Shown here piece after piece: positions 23,236 to 35,155 of a stretch of 64,000 nt of DNA (the stretch's first letter is position 1; every line of letters starts with the position of its first letter). This stretch comes from Isoetes taiwanensis (Eukaryota > Streptophyta > Lycopodiopsida > Isoetales > Isoetaceae). The stretch spans positions 40,413,841 to 40,477,840 of the forward strand of contig JAJEKV010000002.1 of assembly GCA_021234155.1 (NCBI GenBank). Direction: 5' to 3'. The notes below the pieces were generated by a model. It was given only the letters and a program-made list of their open reading frames with translations. It had not been told where the DNA came from and did no database searches. A program made the translations under genes and the position numbers.

Positions 23236-26000
23236 CCCGTGAGGCCGGACATCACAAAGGTTACCGAGGCAGGCTTTCCTACTAGTGCTCCTCCGGGAGG
23301 GCAAATGCCAATGCCTCCCTTCCCGGAACCCGGTTTCCCTATCCGACCGTTGAATTCTCCATTCAAGTAACTTGCTTCGAGCAGGCTCAAAAAAATTCAA
23401 GATCTGTCTGGGAGAACATATCAAACCGCAAAGTGTCCTGCAGTCAACCGTGTAGAAACCCAAGCGTTTTGTCGTCCGGGCAGTACAAAGGCTCCGGAAT
23501 GGAGATTTGACTTCGCCATGTCATCCGAAACAGCGAAATTACCCTAGAGACCAAGTTACACGGTCATTTTTTGCAGCAAAAGAAACACGAACCCTCTATA
23601 TGGCAGTATCTAAGGCCAATTCACTACGAACATGCTGGACATGAGCTACTTTGGCGTCGGGGAGGCGAGGGGGTGGTCTTACGCCCACCTAAACTTGGTC
23701 TCGTGGTAATGTCGATGTTTGAGTCCATTGGCGAGTCGGATCACGCCCGGTGGGAAAGTTGCCCGTCCGTGGCCAAGGACCTTCCAGAGAGGACCTTTGG
23801 GACGAACTTCTTCTGGAAGGTTTTAGGGCTCCGTCTTCTGGCGTCAACGCCCTCCCACTACCTCATGACATTGTGCAAGATCTTGGTCCAATCTGACCAG
23901 GGTATGGCCTCCAAAATATAAACCCTGTGGATTGCTAGGTTATTGTAGGGTTTACGTTATGGAGGTCGAGTTTTATTCAGTTGCACTTGAGACATGGTCG
24001 AGAAGCTGCTGTTGAAAACCAGAAGCAATAGAAACTGACGAAATGGGGTTTGGATTTACCGAGGCAGGCTTTCCTACCAGTGCTCCTCCGGGAGGGCAAA
24101 TGCCAATGCCTCCCTTCCCGGAACACGGTTTCCCTATCTGACCGTTGAATTCTGCATTCAAGTAACTTGCTTCGAGCAGGCTCAAAAAAATTCAAGATCT
24201 GTCCGGGAGAACATATCAAACCGCAAAGTGCCCTGCAGTCGACGGTGTAGAAAACCAAGTGTTTTGTCGTTCGGGCAGTACAAAGGCCCCGGAATGGAGA
24301 TTTGACTTCGCCATGTCGTTAAAAAATGTGAAATTACCCTAGGGACCAAGTTACACGGTCATTTTTTGCAGCAAAAGAAACACGAACCCTCTACATGGCA
24401 GTATTCTGCACCCTCCGCTAAGGCCAATTCACTACGAACGTGTTGGACATGAGCTACTTTGGCGCGTCCGGGAGCAGGGGTGGTCTTCTGCCCACGAAAC
24501 TTGGTCTCCAGGGTAATGTCGATGTTTCGAGTCCATTGGCAAAGTCAGATCACAGTTTCGGGGTGGGAGAGTTGCCCGTCCGTGGCCAGGGACCCTCCAG
24601 AGAGGACCTTTGGGTCGAACTTCTTCTGGAAGGTCTTAGGGCTCCGTCTTCTGGCGTCAACGCCCTCCCACTACCTCATGACATTGTGCAAAATCCTGGT
24701 CCAATTTGACCAGGGTATGGCCTCCAAAACGTAAACCATGTGCGTTGCTAGGGTATTGTAGGGTTTACGTTATGGAGGTCGAGTTTTATTCAGTTGCACT
24801 TGAGACATGGTCGAGAAGCTGCAGTTCAAAACTAGAAGCAATAAGCCCGGCGAAATGGGGTTTGGATTTACCGAGGCAGGCTTTCCTACCAGTGCTCCTC
24901 CGGGAGGGCAAATGCCAATGCCTCCCTTCCCGGAACACGGTTTCCCTATCCGACCGTTGAATTCTCCATTCAAGTAACTTGCTTCGAGCAGGCTCAAAAA
25001 AATTCAAGATCTGTCCAGGAGAACATATCAAACCGCAAAGTGTCCTGCAGTCGACGGTGTAGAAAACCAAGTGTTTTGTCGTTGGCGATTACAAAGGCCG
25101 GAATGGAGATTTGACTTAGCCATGTCGTCAAAGCAGTGACATGAAATTACCCTAGGGACCAAGTTTACGGTCATTTTTTTTGCAGCAAAAAACCACGAAC
25201 CCTCTACATGGCGGTGATGCGCACCCTCGCTAAGGCCAATTCGTTGGAGGGCGCGTCAGGGAGGCGGGGGTGGACATGTTTGAGTCCATTGGCGGTGGGG
25301 TTCAGGGTGGGACTGCCTTCTAGAAGAAGTTCACCCAAAGGTCCCTCTCCGAGGGTCCCCCGCTGGGGTATTGACGGGCAACTCTCCCACCCCCGAACCG
25401 CGGATCCGACTTCTACCAACGGACTCGTAACATCGACATTACCCTAGAGACCAAGTTTCGCAAGGGGGCGTAAGACCACCCCTCGCCCCGGAAAGCCAAA
25501 AGTAGCTCATGTCCAACACGTCAGTGAATTGGCCGAAGCGGAGGGTGCACACGCTCGCCATGTAGAGGGTCCGTTTTTTTTGTCGCAAAACATGACCCGT
25601 AACTTGGTCCCTAGGGTAATTTCGCCGTTTCGGACGACATGGCTTAAGTCAAATCTCCATTCCCGGCCTTTGTACCGCCCGAACGACAAAACACTTGGGT
25701 TTCTACACCTGGCCGAGTAGACACTTTTGCGGTTTTATATGTTCTCCTGACAGATCTTGAATTTTTGAGCCCGCCGAAGCAAGTTACTTGAATGGAGAAT
25801 TCAACGGCCGGATAGGGAAACCGAAGTTCCTCGAAGGGAGGCATTGGCATTTGCCCTCCCGGAGGAGCACCGTAGGAAAGCCCCGCCGGTAAATCCAAAC
25901 CCCATTTCGCGGGTTTTATTGCTTCGGTTTTCAATCGCAGCCTTCTCGACCATGTCTCAAGTGCAACCAATAAAACTCGACCTCCATAACGTAAACCCCA
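23236..26000. repeat. 0.8-kb direct repeat (three copies) ending in a large inverted copy
   Basis: The segment starting TTACCGAGGCAGGC occurs at 23260, 24056 and 24868, giving periods of about 796 and 812 bp. The third copy is followed, after a centre near 25330, by its own reverse complement: for example GAGCCCGCCGAAGCAAGTTAC at about 25767 mirrors the segment near 24975, and the AAACTCGACCTCCATAACG end near 25975 mirrors 24775. About 600 bp on each side can therefore pair. The unit is GC-richer than its flanks. Short open frames exist in all copies but none is long or clearly protein-like. Origin unknown: a foldback element or repeat-expanded relic. Confidence 0.85.
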
Positions 26001-26640
26001 TTAACACCTATTACGCTTTTTGAGGCCAAAACGTGGTCGACTTATGCATAATGCAATATCATCCATAAGCATATTGAGAAATCCTCAAACGAAGTATCTA
26101 AAAAAGGAAGTTACAATGAGAAAGAATTAGATAGTTAGGCATTACCCACTAATCTAAATACGTAAGAAAGTTAGTGGATAAGACCGCAAAGAAGTTACTG
26201 CATTACGGTGAGGTCGAACTTTCCCCGATGGGACACGAGCAACTAATTTTTACCATCGCCTAGATAAATCACACTAAGTCTAGACCGAGAAAATAATTTC
26301 AGGATAAACAAATTAAGTAGTGCCAAATGGATAGTTAACTGCGTTTTCAAATAGGAATTGTCAATTCTATTGCATCCATACTCCTTAGGAAGCTTAGTCA
26401 ACGATTTAAAGGATTTCTATGCAGAAGTATGACAAAGATATTCTGATGCAATTGTTTGGAATTGGGGAGCTGCCAAACTATAACGTCTAGCCACTAGTTT
26501 AGAGGATTACCATGCAGAGGAGCTCTGATACCTTCGTGCACATGACTCGGAAGCAAGGTTTTCCCGAGCAAGGTTTTCCCAAGTTTGTGTTTAGGTTTAA
26601 GGTGTTAGCTGTGGTATTTTGCTTGCTCCAACAATTACAT
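26001..26640. other. Non-coding AT-rich spacer
   Basis: No gene or repeat structure recognised. Short direct repeats such as CAAGGTTTTCCC (near 26554 and 26570) are present. Confidence 0.5.
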
Positions 26641-26642
26641 CT

Positions 26643-26784
26643 CTAATTCTTAGTGCAAATCGTCTAAGTGCAATAAGTTATCTTGTTTTTCAAAGAACCA
26701 TTGGATTCTTAGTGCAAATCGTCTAAGTGCAATAAGTTATCTTGTTTTTCAAAGAACCATTGGATTCTTAGTGCAAATCGTTAG
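26643..26784. repeat. 59-bp tandem repeat, about 2.3 copies
   Basis: ATTCTTAGTGCAAATCGT starts at 26646, 26705 and 26764. The first two units are near-identical and the third breaks off after 18 bases. Confidence 0.93.
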
Positions 26785-26892
26785 AAAGAACCATTGGATA
26801 AGATAAATTAGATACAATTAAAACCATTGGATGACGTGGATAACTATTGGATCGTCTATAGCGAACCTTAGTACCAACTAGATATAGACATG

Positions 26893-27380
26893 GTTTAATG
26901 GTGTTCCACTAATGATATCCAAAATGGGGGGATAATGTTAGGATATTGCGTAGTCTTGCCATTTTATAATGCTTGGGGATTTGTTGCAATGGTCCTATTC
27001 CCCATAAACAATTACATCTCAAATTCTTAATGGTCTAAATTATACCAAGATGTAGGAACGGTTTAATGGTGTTCCACTAACGATATCCAAAATGGGGGAA
27101 TAATGTTAGGATATTGCATGGTCTTGCCATTTTAATGCTTGGGGATTTGTTGCAATGGTCCTTTCCTCCATAAAGAAATACATCTCACAATTCTTAATGG
27201 TTTGTTATGCAAAAATGTAGGCGTGGTTTAATGGTCTTTCTCTAACAATATCCAAAATGTTAGGATATTGTTAGGATTTTGCGTGGTCCTATGACATTAA
27301 TGCTTAGGGATTTGTTGCAATGGGTCCTGCACCCCCCCCTCAAGGAATACAAATCAAATTCTTGATGGTTTTGTTATGCA
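26893..27380. repeat. ~166-bp tandem repeat, three diverged copies
   Basis: GGTTTAATGGTGTTCCACTA or a variant starts near 26893, 27060 and 27226. Each copy continues through ATATCCAAAATG, GTTAGGATATTG and GCTTGGGGATTTGTTGCAAT. The third copy is most diverged. Confidence 0.85.
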
Positions 27381-27479
27381 AAAATAGGCGTTAAGTAATT
27401 GAAGTAGTTGAAGTAACTTGTCTTACATGGAATACTAGTATAAGGACATGTGATCGCACGTGCATCACATGTAGCAAAT

Positions 27480-27950
27480 CAAGTACTCTGTCCTACCACT
27501 ATAAAGACCCGTGATATGGAAGGATAGGACATGTAGAGAATCAAGTATTCTTTCCTACTTCTATAAAGACATGTGACAATAGAAGTACTACACATGTCGT
27601 AATTCATGTATTCTTTCCTACAATGCCTTAGCAAATAAAGTACTCTGTCCTACTACTATAAAGACATGTGACATGGAAGCATACGACATGTAGAGAATCA
27701 AGTATTCTTTCCTACTTCTATAAAGACATGTGACAATAGAAGTATTACACATGTCGTAATTCATGTATTCTTTCCTACAATGCTTTAGTAAATAAAGTAC
27801 TCTGTCCTACTTCTATAAAGACGTGTGAATGGAAGCATAGGACATGTAGAGAATCAAATATTCTTTCCTACATCTATAAAGACATGTGACAATAGAATTA
27901 TTAGACATGTAGAAATTCAAGTATTCTTTCCTACAGTGGATTGTATTATA
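27480..27950. repeat. ~157-bp tandem repeat with internal ACATGT half-units, three copies
   Basis: TACTCTGTCCTAC followed by TATAAAGAC begins near 27484, 27640 and 27798. Inside each unit related sub-units (CTATAAAGACATGTGACA and ATTCTTTCCTAC) alternate, so the repeat is composed of smaller repeats. (G)ACATG(T) recurs many times. Confidence 0.85.
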
Positions 27951-28334
27951 AAATGACATGTCACAATAGAGGAAACTACAAAACAACAGTGGATGTTTTA
28001 GTCCACTGAAAAAAGAACACCATTATCGAACAAAACCATACCTCCACAAATCCACATGTAGGATTCTTTGAAAACAGGACATGTAGACCTACCAAAACTG
28101 ATGTTTTCCACAGTGGACCAAAAACCGGGGTGAGTGTGTATAGTTTATCAACCGACTTATTCCTTCTAAGATTTTTCCCTCGAAAACCCTTCTAGTGGAG
28201 GTTTTTTAATCCTGGACAATATTAGTCTGATGTGCTCTTTATTTGGGCCCCAGAGGCTTATTGATCTTCATGGACGATAAAAACCCATTCAATTCTTATG
28301 AAATCCATGGTGCAAGTTTTATTTTTCTTTGGAA

Positions 28335-29840
28335 GGACGCCAGACTTTATTAATAACACACCATCGTAATACATGAGTGTTGATCCTCATTAAGAGGATC
28401 TACTGATATAGATTGAGATGGAGTTGCACTAGAAGAAGGCGATGGTGCAGAAATAGCTAGAGAAGAAGGCACACGGGATGGTAATATTGGCGGATTAACT
28501 AGTGCAGAGGCAGATGAGGAAGAAGATGATACAACACGACATTTAAGTGAAGTGGCTGCTATGTGACATGGGATAGGAGCAGTTGGGGAGGTAGAGACAA
28601 AAGTATGCCTAGACCTGTAAGTAGCGAAAGCCTCAATATTGGGAAACATCTTGGCAAGCTCAGGTCCATTAAGCAGATGTAGTTTGTACTTGAAAAAAAG
28701 TGGGCCACTTTTGACCACTACTGACTGAAGAATAGAAACACAAGTAACACAAATTCGAGGACCATTAACAATAGAATGGGCAAGATGCATATCCAATTCA
28801 TTGACAATAACAATCATAAAATTAGACACTTGCAGTTCTAGTGGAAAATTCGCTAAGGCAAGCCAACAAGGCATGCGCAATGCACCAGACTTACTTGGCA
28901 AGAATCCAGGAGAATAAACCTGTATAGAAGATAATGTCCCCAAAAGGGATCAACACCACGCTCCACAAGCCTGTCAACTAGAAGTGAAGAGTCAAACATG
29001 ACCAAGAAGAAATTATTATCTTTATCCAAAACTTTTAGAGACGTATAATAAGGGAGACCTAGTCTCTGAAGGTGATGTTTTAGTCAGAATCCAACTCTCC
29101 TGAGATCCAAAAACTATCGAGTGAAATGGCAAGCAACTGCATGAGACACAAGGTTTTGAACACATTGCAAATGAGTATTATGATCAATTTCAATAACTGG
29201 TAGGCCAGTCTGTGTAAAAGCATTTGAACACTATTGTGCCTCATAGAATGCACCCTCAGGAGGCAATTGAACATCCATACGGTCATCTTATGCTTGTAAC
29301 TCATTTAGATACGAGCTCAATTCTTTCTTGTAATTCTGTAACATAATATTCAATGCATCAGAAACACGAGCAGATTGCACATTGGATGTCAAATCACGTT
29401 TGATCCAATCGCTAAATTGTGTAGAAGGTGCTCTAGCCACAACATCAGAAGAACCCCAAGGAGAAGAAGAAGCGGACACATGCCCAGCAGAAGTAGACAA
29501 AAAAGAAACAAAAGCAACAATAGAAGTATTTACAGTGGTCTCTACTTGGGAAGTAGACAAAGGTGCAGATTTAGAAAGAGGGGGGGAGTGTTGCAAGCTT
29601 GTACTCATATTAATAAGAGAAGGGTCAAAAGCAAGAGGATTGAGGCGAGAATTATTGGGTAAACTAGGAAGCGGCAAAGGAGAATTCATATCATGTGCAA
29701 AAGAAGAAGGAGAAGCACCACCTACCACTTTCCCGTGATAATTGATTGTCATCCTTCCAAAAAAAAGGGGGGGGGAAGTAGAAGCACCATCTATCACTTT
29801 CTTGGCTAACGAACGTGTTCCGAAAGCTGACATGGCGAAG
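28335..29840 (-). mobile_element. LINE ORF1 remnant (DUF4283-like) joined to a LINE 3' tail
   Basis: On the minus strand a Ser/Pro-rich N-terminal part (29833-29288) is followed by LVDRLVERGVDPFW near 28970 and then YSPGFLPSKSGALRMPCWLA with NFPLEL near 28850-28905. The last pattern matches the DUF4283 domain of plant LINE/gag-like ORF1 proteins. A frameshift near 28940 splits it. A Ser-rich tail ends at 28350. Immediately after the stop, the minus strand reads AATAAAGTCTGGCGTCCTTC and then an A-rich run. This closely resembles the 3' end of the LINE fragment at 36.8 kb. No ORF2 lies between, so the copy is an internally deleted or non-autonomous derivative. Confidence 0.6.
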
Positions 29841-32599
29841 TTGATATATGGTCATGAGCTGACATGGCAAATGGCATCTTCCTTGTTGATATCATTCCAT
29901 TAAAGTACATAATCTGAATCCCTTCTAATTTTATATACATTGTCTTACCAAGAAGTGACCCATGCAATTTCGTTTGTAAGACTCACCATGCAATCTTCTC
30001 TTTCGTCTAGTAAGTGGCCGCTGCTCAATTGTATTAACATGATCCTCTCCTTCTCCTCCTTTCTTATCCTTCTTTTTTCTTTGCAGTTCAATGTTTTTCT
30101 TAGCTAGGTGACTTGCCTCACTCACGCCATGTAGCTACTTAACTATATCAGCAGGAACCCCTGCCTTCTTTTCTTTCCTTTACTTCTTCTCTTCCCTTCA
30201 CTTGGTTTTAAGTGCATGATTGTCATATGCATATGCTCAGTGTGCTGCTCAACTATGTGAGAGGTTGTATTAGAAGTGCTCCCACTCATGTTTCCCTTCT
30301 TTTTCTTTCTTTTATTCTTTCCTTTGCTGTGTTGTGGACTACTTGGCTTGGTTCTTCAGCTGTTCTTATAGCCTCACTATGATTTTTTGCTATGCTTTTA
30401 GTTGTATGACCAAGATCCTTTAGTTATTCAACACATTGTTCTTATAACCTCGCTAGGATCTTCCACTATGTACTCAGTAGTATGACCAAGCTCCTCTAGT
30501 TAACACTCAACACCTTGGTGCTCAGCAGGTTGACCATATCCATCCTTTTCCCCATTTGCTTTTCTTTCTTCTTGCCATGACTTCTGCCTCAGATGGATGA
30601 TTTTCCTCACAGCTTCATACATATCATAATTGCACTTGTAGCTATATTTCAAATACCAATTAGCTCACCATTTCTTTTTCTCTTTTTCTCTTTTCTGTTA
30701 GGTTCCTGTGGACGTAAAAATTCATCTTATCTTTTCGTTGCGAAGACTTACAAAATATATTCATTAATTGTTCTCATTAGGCTAATTTTCCAGCTTCTGG
30801 CATTTCCTAAGCTCTATAAAATTTGTTGGGCAATGCACATTCATCCTCTTCTTAAGCAAACCTGCAATATAAAATAGGGCAGAAACACCCTGAGCTGTTT
30901 GAATTTCTTTTTTAACCCTTTTTTTCTACTCATTGCAAAATTAATGGACAAATCCTTCCGGATGAAAGAATGGTTGGGCGGATTTCATGCCTCAACCCCT
31001 TCCAACACATATGATATTTTTCACAAAATACCCATTGCTTGCCAAACACATATCATTGGAAAACCTGGGACAATGGATGAATATATTTCTTAATGCAAAT
31101 GACAGACCAAATGCGACAAAAGTTAACAAGAACAAGGGTCCTTGAACGGTGAATGGGTCCAGGGTTGGAAATTGAAGGTTGCAGGCAAAAGATCATTTAC
31201 TATGCAAAAGATCAAGTATACATTTCACATAGCCTTGCACAATGCAAGTAAAAAAAGAAGGGGGGAGGGGGAGGGGGGATAATAAAAAGTCATTTTTTGC
31301 TAAGATGTATTATAACCAATACATGTGCTCATGTAATATGACCACCATGTTTTTGAATTATTTTCATATGTATATGCATGTGCTTGACCATTACATATTT
31401 GCACTCTCGTGATACAGGACTCTTAGAACCTCATAGTTTTTGTCCCTCATTAGATCAATGTTTTGTCTCTCTCTGTTGTAGTAACATGCGCCGATTTGTA
31501 GGATTTTTTAATACAATAATAATCAACACTGCTTTTATTCATTATGTTATGCAACATGGAGGAGCATCATAAAATGAACTTATGTATTGGCAATCTGTGA
31601 CATTGTTGGTACGTAGTCTTCTCGATGTACCAGGGATACATGTTGTGTATCCCTGGTACACCTAGAGTTGTAATTGCCAGCCTCATGTGACAAATGTACG
31701 TAGTCTTATCTATTTATTTTCTTTCAAGGCTTGCACAATAGAGCATTGCATGCTAACAATTCTAAGGTACAGTGCACAGGCAACATTATATTTATTCTCC
31801 TTAAACTAAAAAGCCCATTTAATGTTTTCCATGCATTGATTTCATTAATAATATTGCAAAGTGTAAGTACTACGATTGTGATCATAGAGATATCTATATG
31901 AAACAATGCTGAACAAGATATAACAACTCTTTGAAAATGATATTAAATTAAAAGCAACAATCCCATTCGATAACGAATTACTTGGTGGCCTTATCTAGAA
32001 TACCCACCCCATTTGTTGAATGAAACTTATAAATGTTGCTAAAAGATCCTTCAAACTACTTGGTACTTGTCTACCATGGCTACATTGACTTAAGGTGTAA
32101 TAAGTCTCTAATACAAAGCGTACCTAGGGGCAAACTGTCATTCATGTAGGTGAAGGGCATATTTTGAGTATATGCTCAGATATACCCGATGTCCCTTGTG
32201 ACTGGCCTAAACCTGCAACCTCTTTCAAACAATATGTTTTCTAGGCCTCTCCTTCTTCCTGTCCACTTCTACAGTTGCGAACTATGTCTGCATTATCTAC
32301 ATGATTCAAAAAAAAAACAAGGTGCTGCGCACGGAGGGTTGCCCTCCATGGCCGGAGGGTGAAGTGGGTTAAATCGTACTTGAAAGTCGTGTTTTTACAA
32401 TCAATCAAAGTTGCTATTTTAAGATATTGACATTTTGCGAAGGTGATGGTAGCCATTTGCATTACTAACTCCTCCTTAGATGTTGAGCTCCTCTTGGACT
32501 AGGATCTAGCTGGACACATGGACTCTGAGGTTTCAGTGTAAAAACATATTGTTGCTAGGTTACTAGTAATTATAATAACAATGTTGTCAGGGTTATTTA
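29841..32599. other. Intergenic region, charged minus-strand relics and one perfect hairpin
   Basis: From 30.55 to 29.93 kb the minus strand has short Lys/Arg/Glu-rich frames with many stops, possibly the 5' part of the ORF1-type element. Related segments repeat near 30360-30430 and 30430-30500 (CTTATA(G/A)CCTC(A/G)CTA). The rest is AT-rich and I see no gene. A perfect hairpin at 31626-31660 is listed separately. Confidence 0.5.
31609..31707. repeat. Perfect 15-bp hairpin between 12-bp direct repeats
   Basis: TGTACCAGGGATACA (31626-31640) and its exact reverse complement (31646-31660) are separated by TGTTG. The whole unit lies between two copies of GTACGTAGTCTT (31609-31620 and 31696-31707). 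The direct repeats look like a target-site duplication around a tiny insertion, or a small structured element. Confidence 0.8.
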
Positions 32600-33410
32600 T
32601 TGTGTGGAGGAAGTATTTACAAGCTTTTCTTGAAAGAAAACTGTGGTGTTGCAAATCTTAATTTCCAAGCTTGGCATGTAGTTGTTGGAGGGTTTTTCTA
32701 TAACAATGCTTCAAACTGCAATGTAGGTGCCCATGAGCATCATGAAATAGAATATATGAACCTGATGCATATGCTCAGAATTCAGCCAGGTTATAGTGTT
32801 GCAGGGGCATATGGAGCAATGAATGAGGGAGCTGCCTGCGGTTATAGTGAACATGCAAGTGGACTTGGAGCGGGCAGCTATGGAGCAACATCAAAAGCCA
32901 GAGGTGCTGCAGGAGTATATAGAGCGATGAATGAGGGAGCTGCCAGCAATTACGGTGAAAATGCAAGGTATGGAGTAGCACCATCTAGATATAATAGTAG
33001 TTATATTGGTGCTCATCGTGGTGCATATGGAAGTGGACTTGGAGCAGGCAACTATGGAGCAACATCAAAAGCCAGAAGTGCTTGGAGTGCTAACTGTAGT
33101 GCAGGTGGGTACCCAAGCGGTGACGGTGCTGGTAGGTAACTATGGTGCAACATTGTGGGGATCAGGTGCAACAACTAGGTAGAATACTGCCAGTATACCA
33201 GAGTATAGTAGCTATGCCGATGGGCAGACTGGTTGCAGCTATGCATCTAATCCAAGGGATAATTAGGGAAGCGATTAGTATGGAGCATTAGGTGGGGCTA
33301 CAGGTGCTGGAGGTTATGCCGGTACTTTTGCAAATGGTTATGAAAGTACAAGATACTCTGATAGCACTTGGAGGTCTTGCAGTTTTCTAAAAATTATAGA
33401 GGTAATGTTG
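32600..33410 (+). pseudogene. Glycine/tyrosine/alanine-rich protein relic with internal repeats
   Basis: From 32600 a 179-codon frame encodes Gly/Ala/Tyr-rich sequence. Two internal repeats are visible: AYGAMNEGAACGYSEHA with VYRAMNEGAASNYGENA, and SGLGAGSYGATSKAR with SGLGAGNYGATSKAR. After the stop near 33139 the same composition continues in broken frames (GATGAGGYAGTFANGYEST near 33295-33355) to about 33410. The composition resembles the low-complexity tail of plant hnRNP-type RNA-binding proteins, but no RRM is found upstream. It is most likely a truncated pseudogene. The exact family is not established. Confidence 0.4.
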
Positions 33411-33509
33411 TTGCTAGAGCTAGACTTGGAAAAACTCCATTTGGAGGTAGCTATATTGCAAGTGTTGGAATCTGCTGGATGAGATGGTTTGGAGAAGGAG
33501 AAATAGAGT

Positions 33510-33645
33510 TAGTTTTAAATTGGCTGAGGGGGAGTGCTTCATAAAGTCTTCTCAAAAGAATCTGTTCAAGATTAAGATGCCAGGCAGGGATAGAAGAGGA
33601 GTTGTTTTTGAATTGGCTAAGGGGAGCGCATCATAAAGTCTTTCC
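33510..33645. repeat. Two ~35-bp direct repeats spaced about 93 bp
   Basis: AAATTGGCTGAGGGGGAGTG (near 33517) and AATTGGCTAAGGGGAGCG (near 33610) are both followed by CATAAAGTCTT. They lie between the glycine-rich relic and the PPR pseudogene. Confidence 0.7.
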
Positions 33646-34480
33646 CAAACATTCGTGTCGGTAGATGTAGAAAGTGTTTTTTTTCTTGTGTTATACCAGT
33701 TGGCTGCACACCTTCATATTGCATTTTTAAGAAACAATCTAGAGCAACAAGACAGTTATCATGCTGAGAATATCCAGCTATTACAGCATTCCAACACACC
33801 ACATTTGGCTCGATGCCTTCTTGTTGCATCTCCATGAAACAAATTGAAGAAAGTAAAATTTCACCATGTTGGACATACCCAGATATCATTGCACCCCATG
33901 ATACCACATTTCGAAATGGCAGACTGCTAAAGACTCGAGCTGCTTCATCCAGACTTCCACATTTGCATACATATCAATTAAGGTACTCCCTATGAACACA
34001 TATTTATGAAAACCACCTCTAATTACCCAATTGTGCACTAGTCTGCCATGGCTTACCTCCCCAATATAGGCACATGCTTTTAGGATGCTACATTCGGATT
34101 TGACAAGTTTTCAAACACATATGGATCAACGTGTTACTTGGAACAATGTCTGATTGAAGCCCACGTTCATTAATCTGGTGATGGATAAATATTTCCTGCA
34201 GAAGCTTAGATGTCATCGAACATGCTTTGAGGACTGCAACATAGATATACCTATCGCTTTCCATACCTGAAGATTGCATTTTGTGGTACAATTCAATAGC
34301 TTCATCTCCTCGATCAAGGTTAGCATTGGCTGAAATAATTGCGGCCCATGTAAATGCATTTGGTTCTACAATTTTATTGAAGCTTTTATTTGCTTCAAAT
34401 AAAAGCTGACAGTGTGCAAACAACCGAATGAGATGGTCGCCTAAGGCAGTGATTGATTCAAACCCATTGTTTGCTAGGAG
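33617..34480 (-). pseudogene. PPR protein pseudogene (PLS-type repeats)
   Basis: The minus strand from about 34423 down to 33617 carries consecutive pentatricopeptide repeats: VEPNAFTWAAIISANANLDR, GDEAIELYHKMQSSGMESDR, SILKACAYIGEVSHGRLVHN, GSTLIDMYAN, NVVSWGAMISGYVQHGE and VVCWNAVIAGYSQHDN. These P, L and S type motifs are typical of plant organelle RNA-binding and editing factors. The repeats lie in at least three frames: breaks are near 34090 (stop after KTCQIRM) and near 33955 (a base missing after MYANV). No start or C-terminal E/DYW domain is present. It is a decayed fragment of a gene family that is usually large in seed-free plants. Confidence 0.8.
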
Positions 34481-34484
34481 ATAT

Positions 34485-35155
34485 AATTACCTCAAGCTTC
34501 GATGCTAATCGTAAAACGTGAACAATCACAATGGTAATTCCTTTCGATGGGTTCCATGCTTACTGACCACCCAACAACGAGCTTGGCCCAACAATCAACC
34601 ACTCCTTGAGCACCATATATGCCATGTCCTATACATATTGTTATTTCTAGCCAAAATCTGCTGCTACAGCCGGTTCATGACAATCTGTTGCTACAGCTGC
34701 TTCATGCATTGCAGTAGCAAAGGGCACAGCATATTGGTTTGGCATTAGAGGCAATCGACAGACATTGCCCTAAAGAATGGGCCAAGGCGTTTCTTGCAAA
34801 AACCTGAGATGCATCATGTCGCGTCATTTGAACATGCGCCAAGCTTTTTAGCCCGCGGAATAACTGCAATAACAAGCTGTACCTACAAAACAAACGAAGA
34901 GTTCGCTTCCTCGTTACCCATTATTTTCCATAAGAATTCCAAGTACATTGATATGGCAGCTCTACATATTCATAAATATAATATAATGCAGATTTTGATG
35001 CAATTTTGCCTATTGCCAGAATGTCTCTCAAGGCGATGCCATACCATGAACAAAAATAAAGTAAATATCCTCAAGGACCACGCATGGCTCATCATGGGCA
35101 AACTCCCACTTATCTCTAGTATGACTACACTCCTAAATATACAATCAAATAAGAC
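34485..35155. other. Intergenic, no feature recognised
   Basis: No coding sequence with recognisable family features. Near 34655-34710 the motif CTGCTACAG(C)CNGNTTCATG is locally duplicated. Confidence 0.5.

Noticed and set aside
23204..25070. Repeated short frames beginning MSLLEASYLNGEF on the minus strand as a gene family
   Set aside because: They recur only because the 0.8-kb unit repeats. The frames are short, differ in length and overlap equally long frames in other phases.
22590..27950. CRISPR-like array
   Set aside because: Units are contiguous or lack unique spacers of constant length, and the window is plant nuclear DNA.
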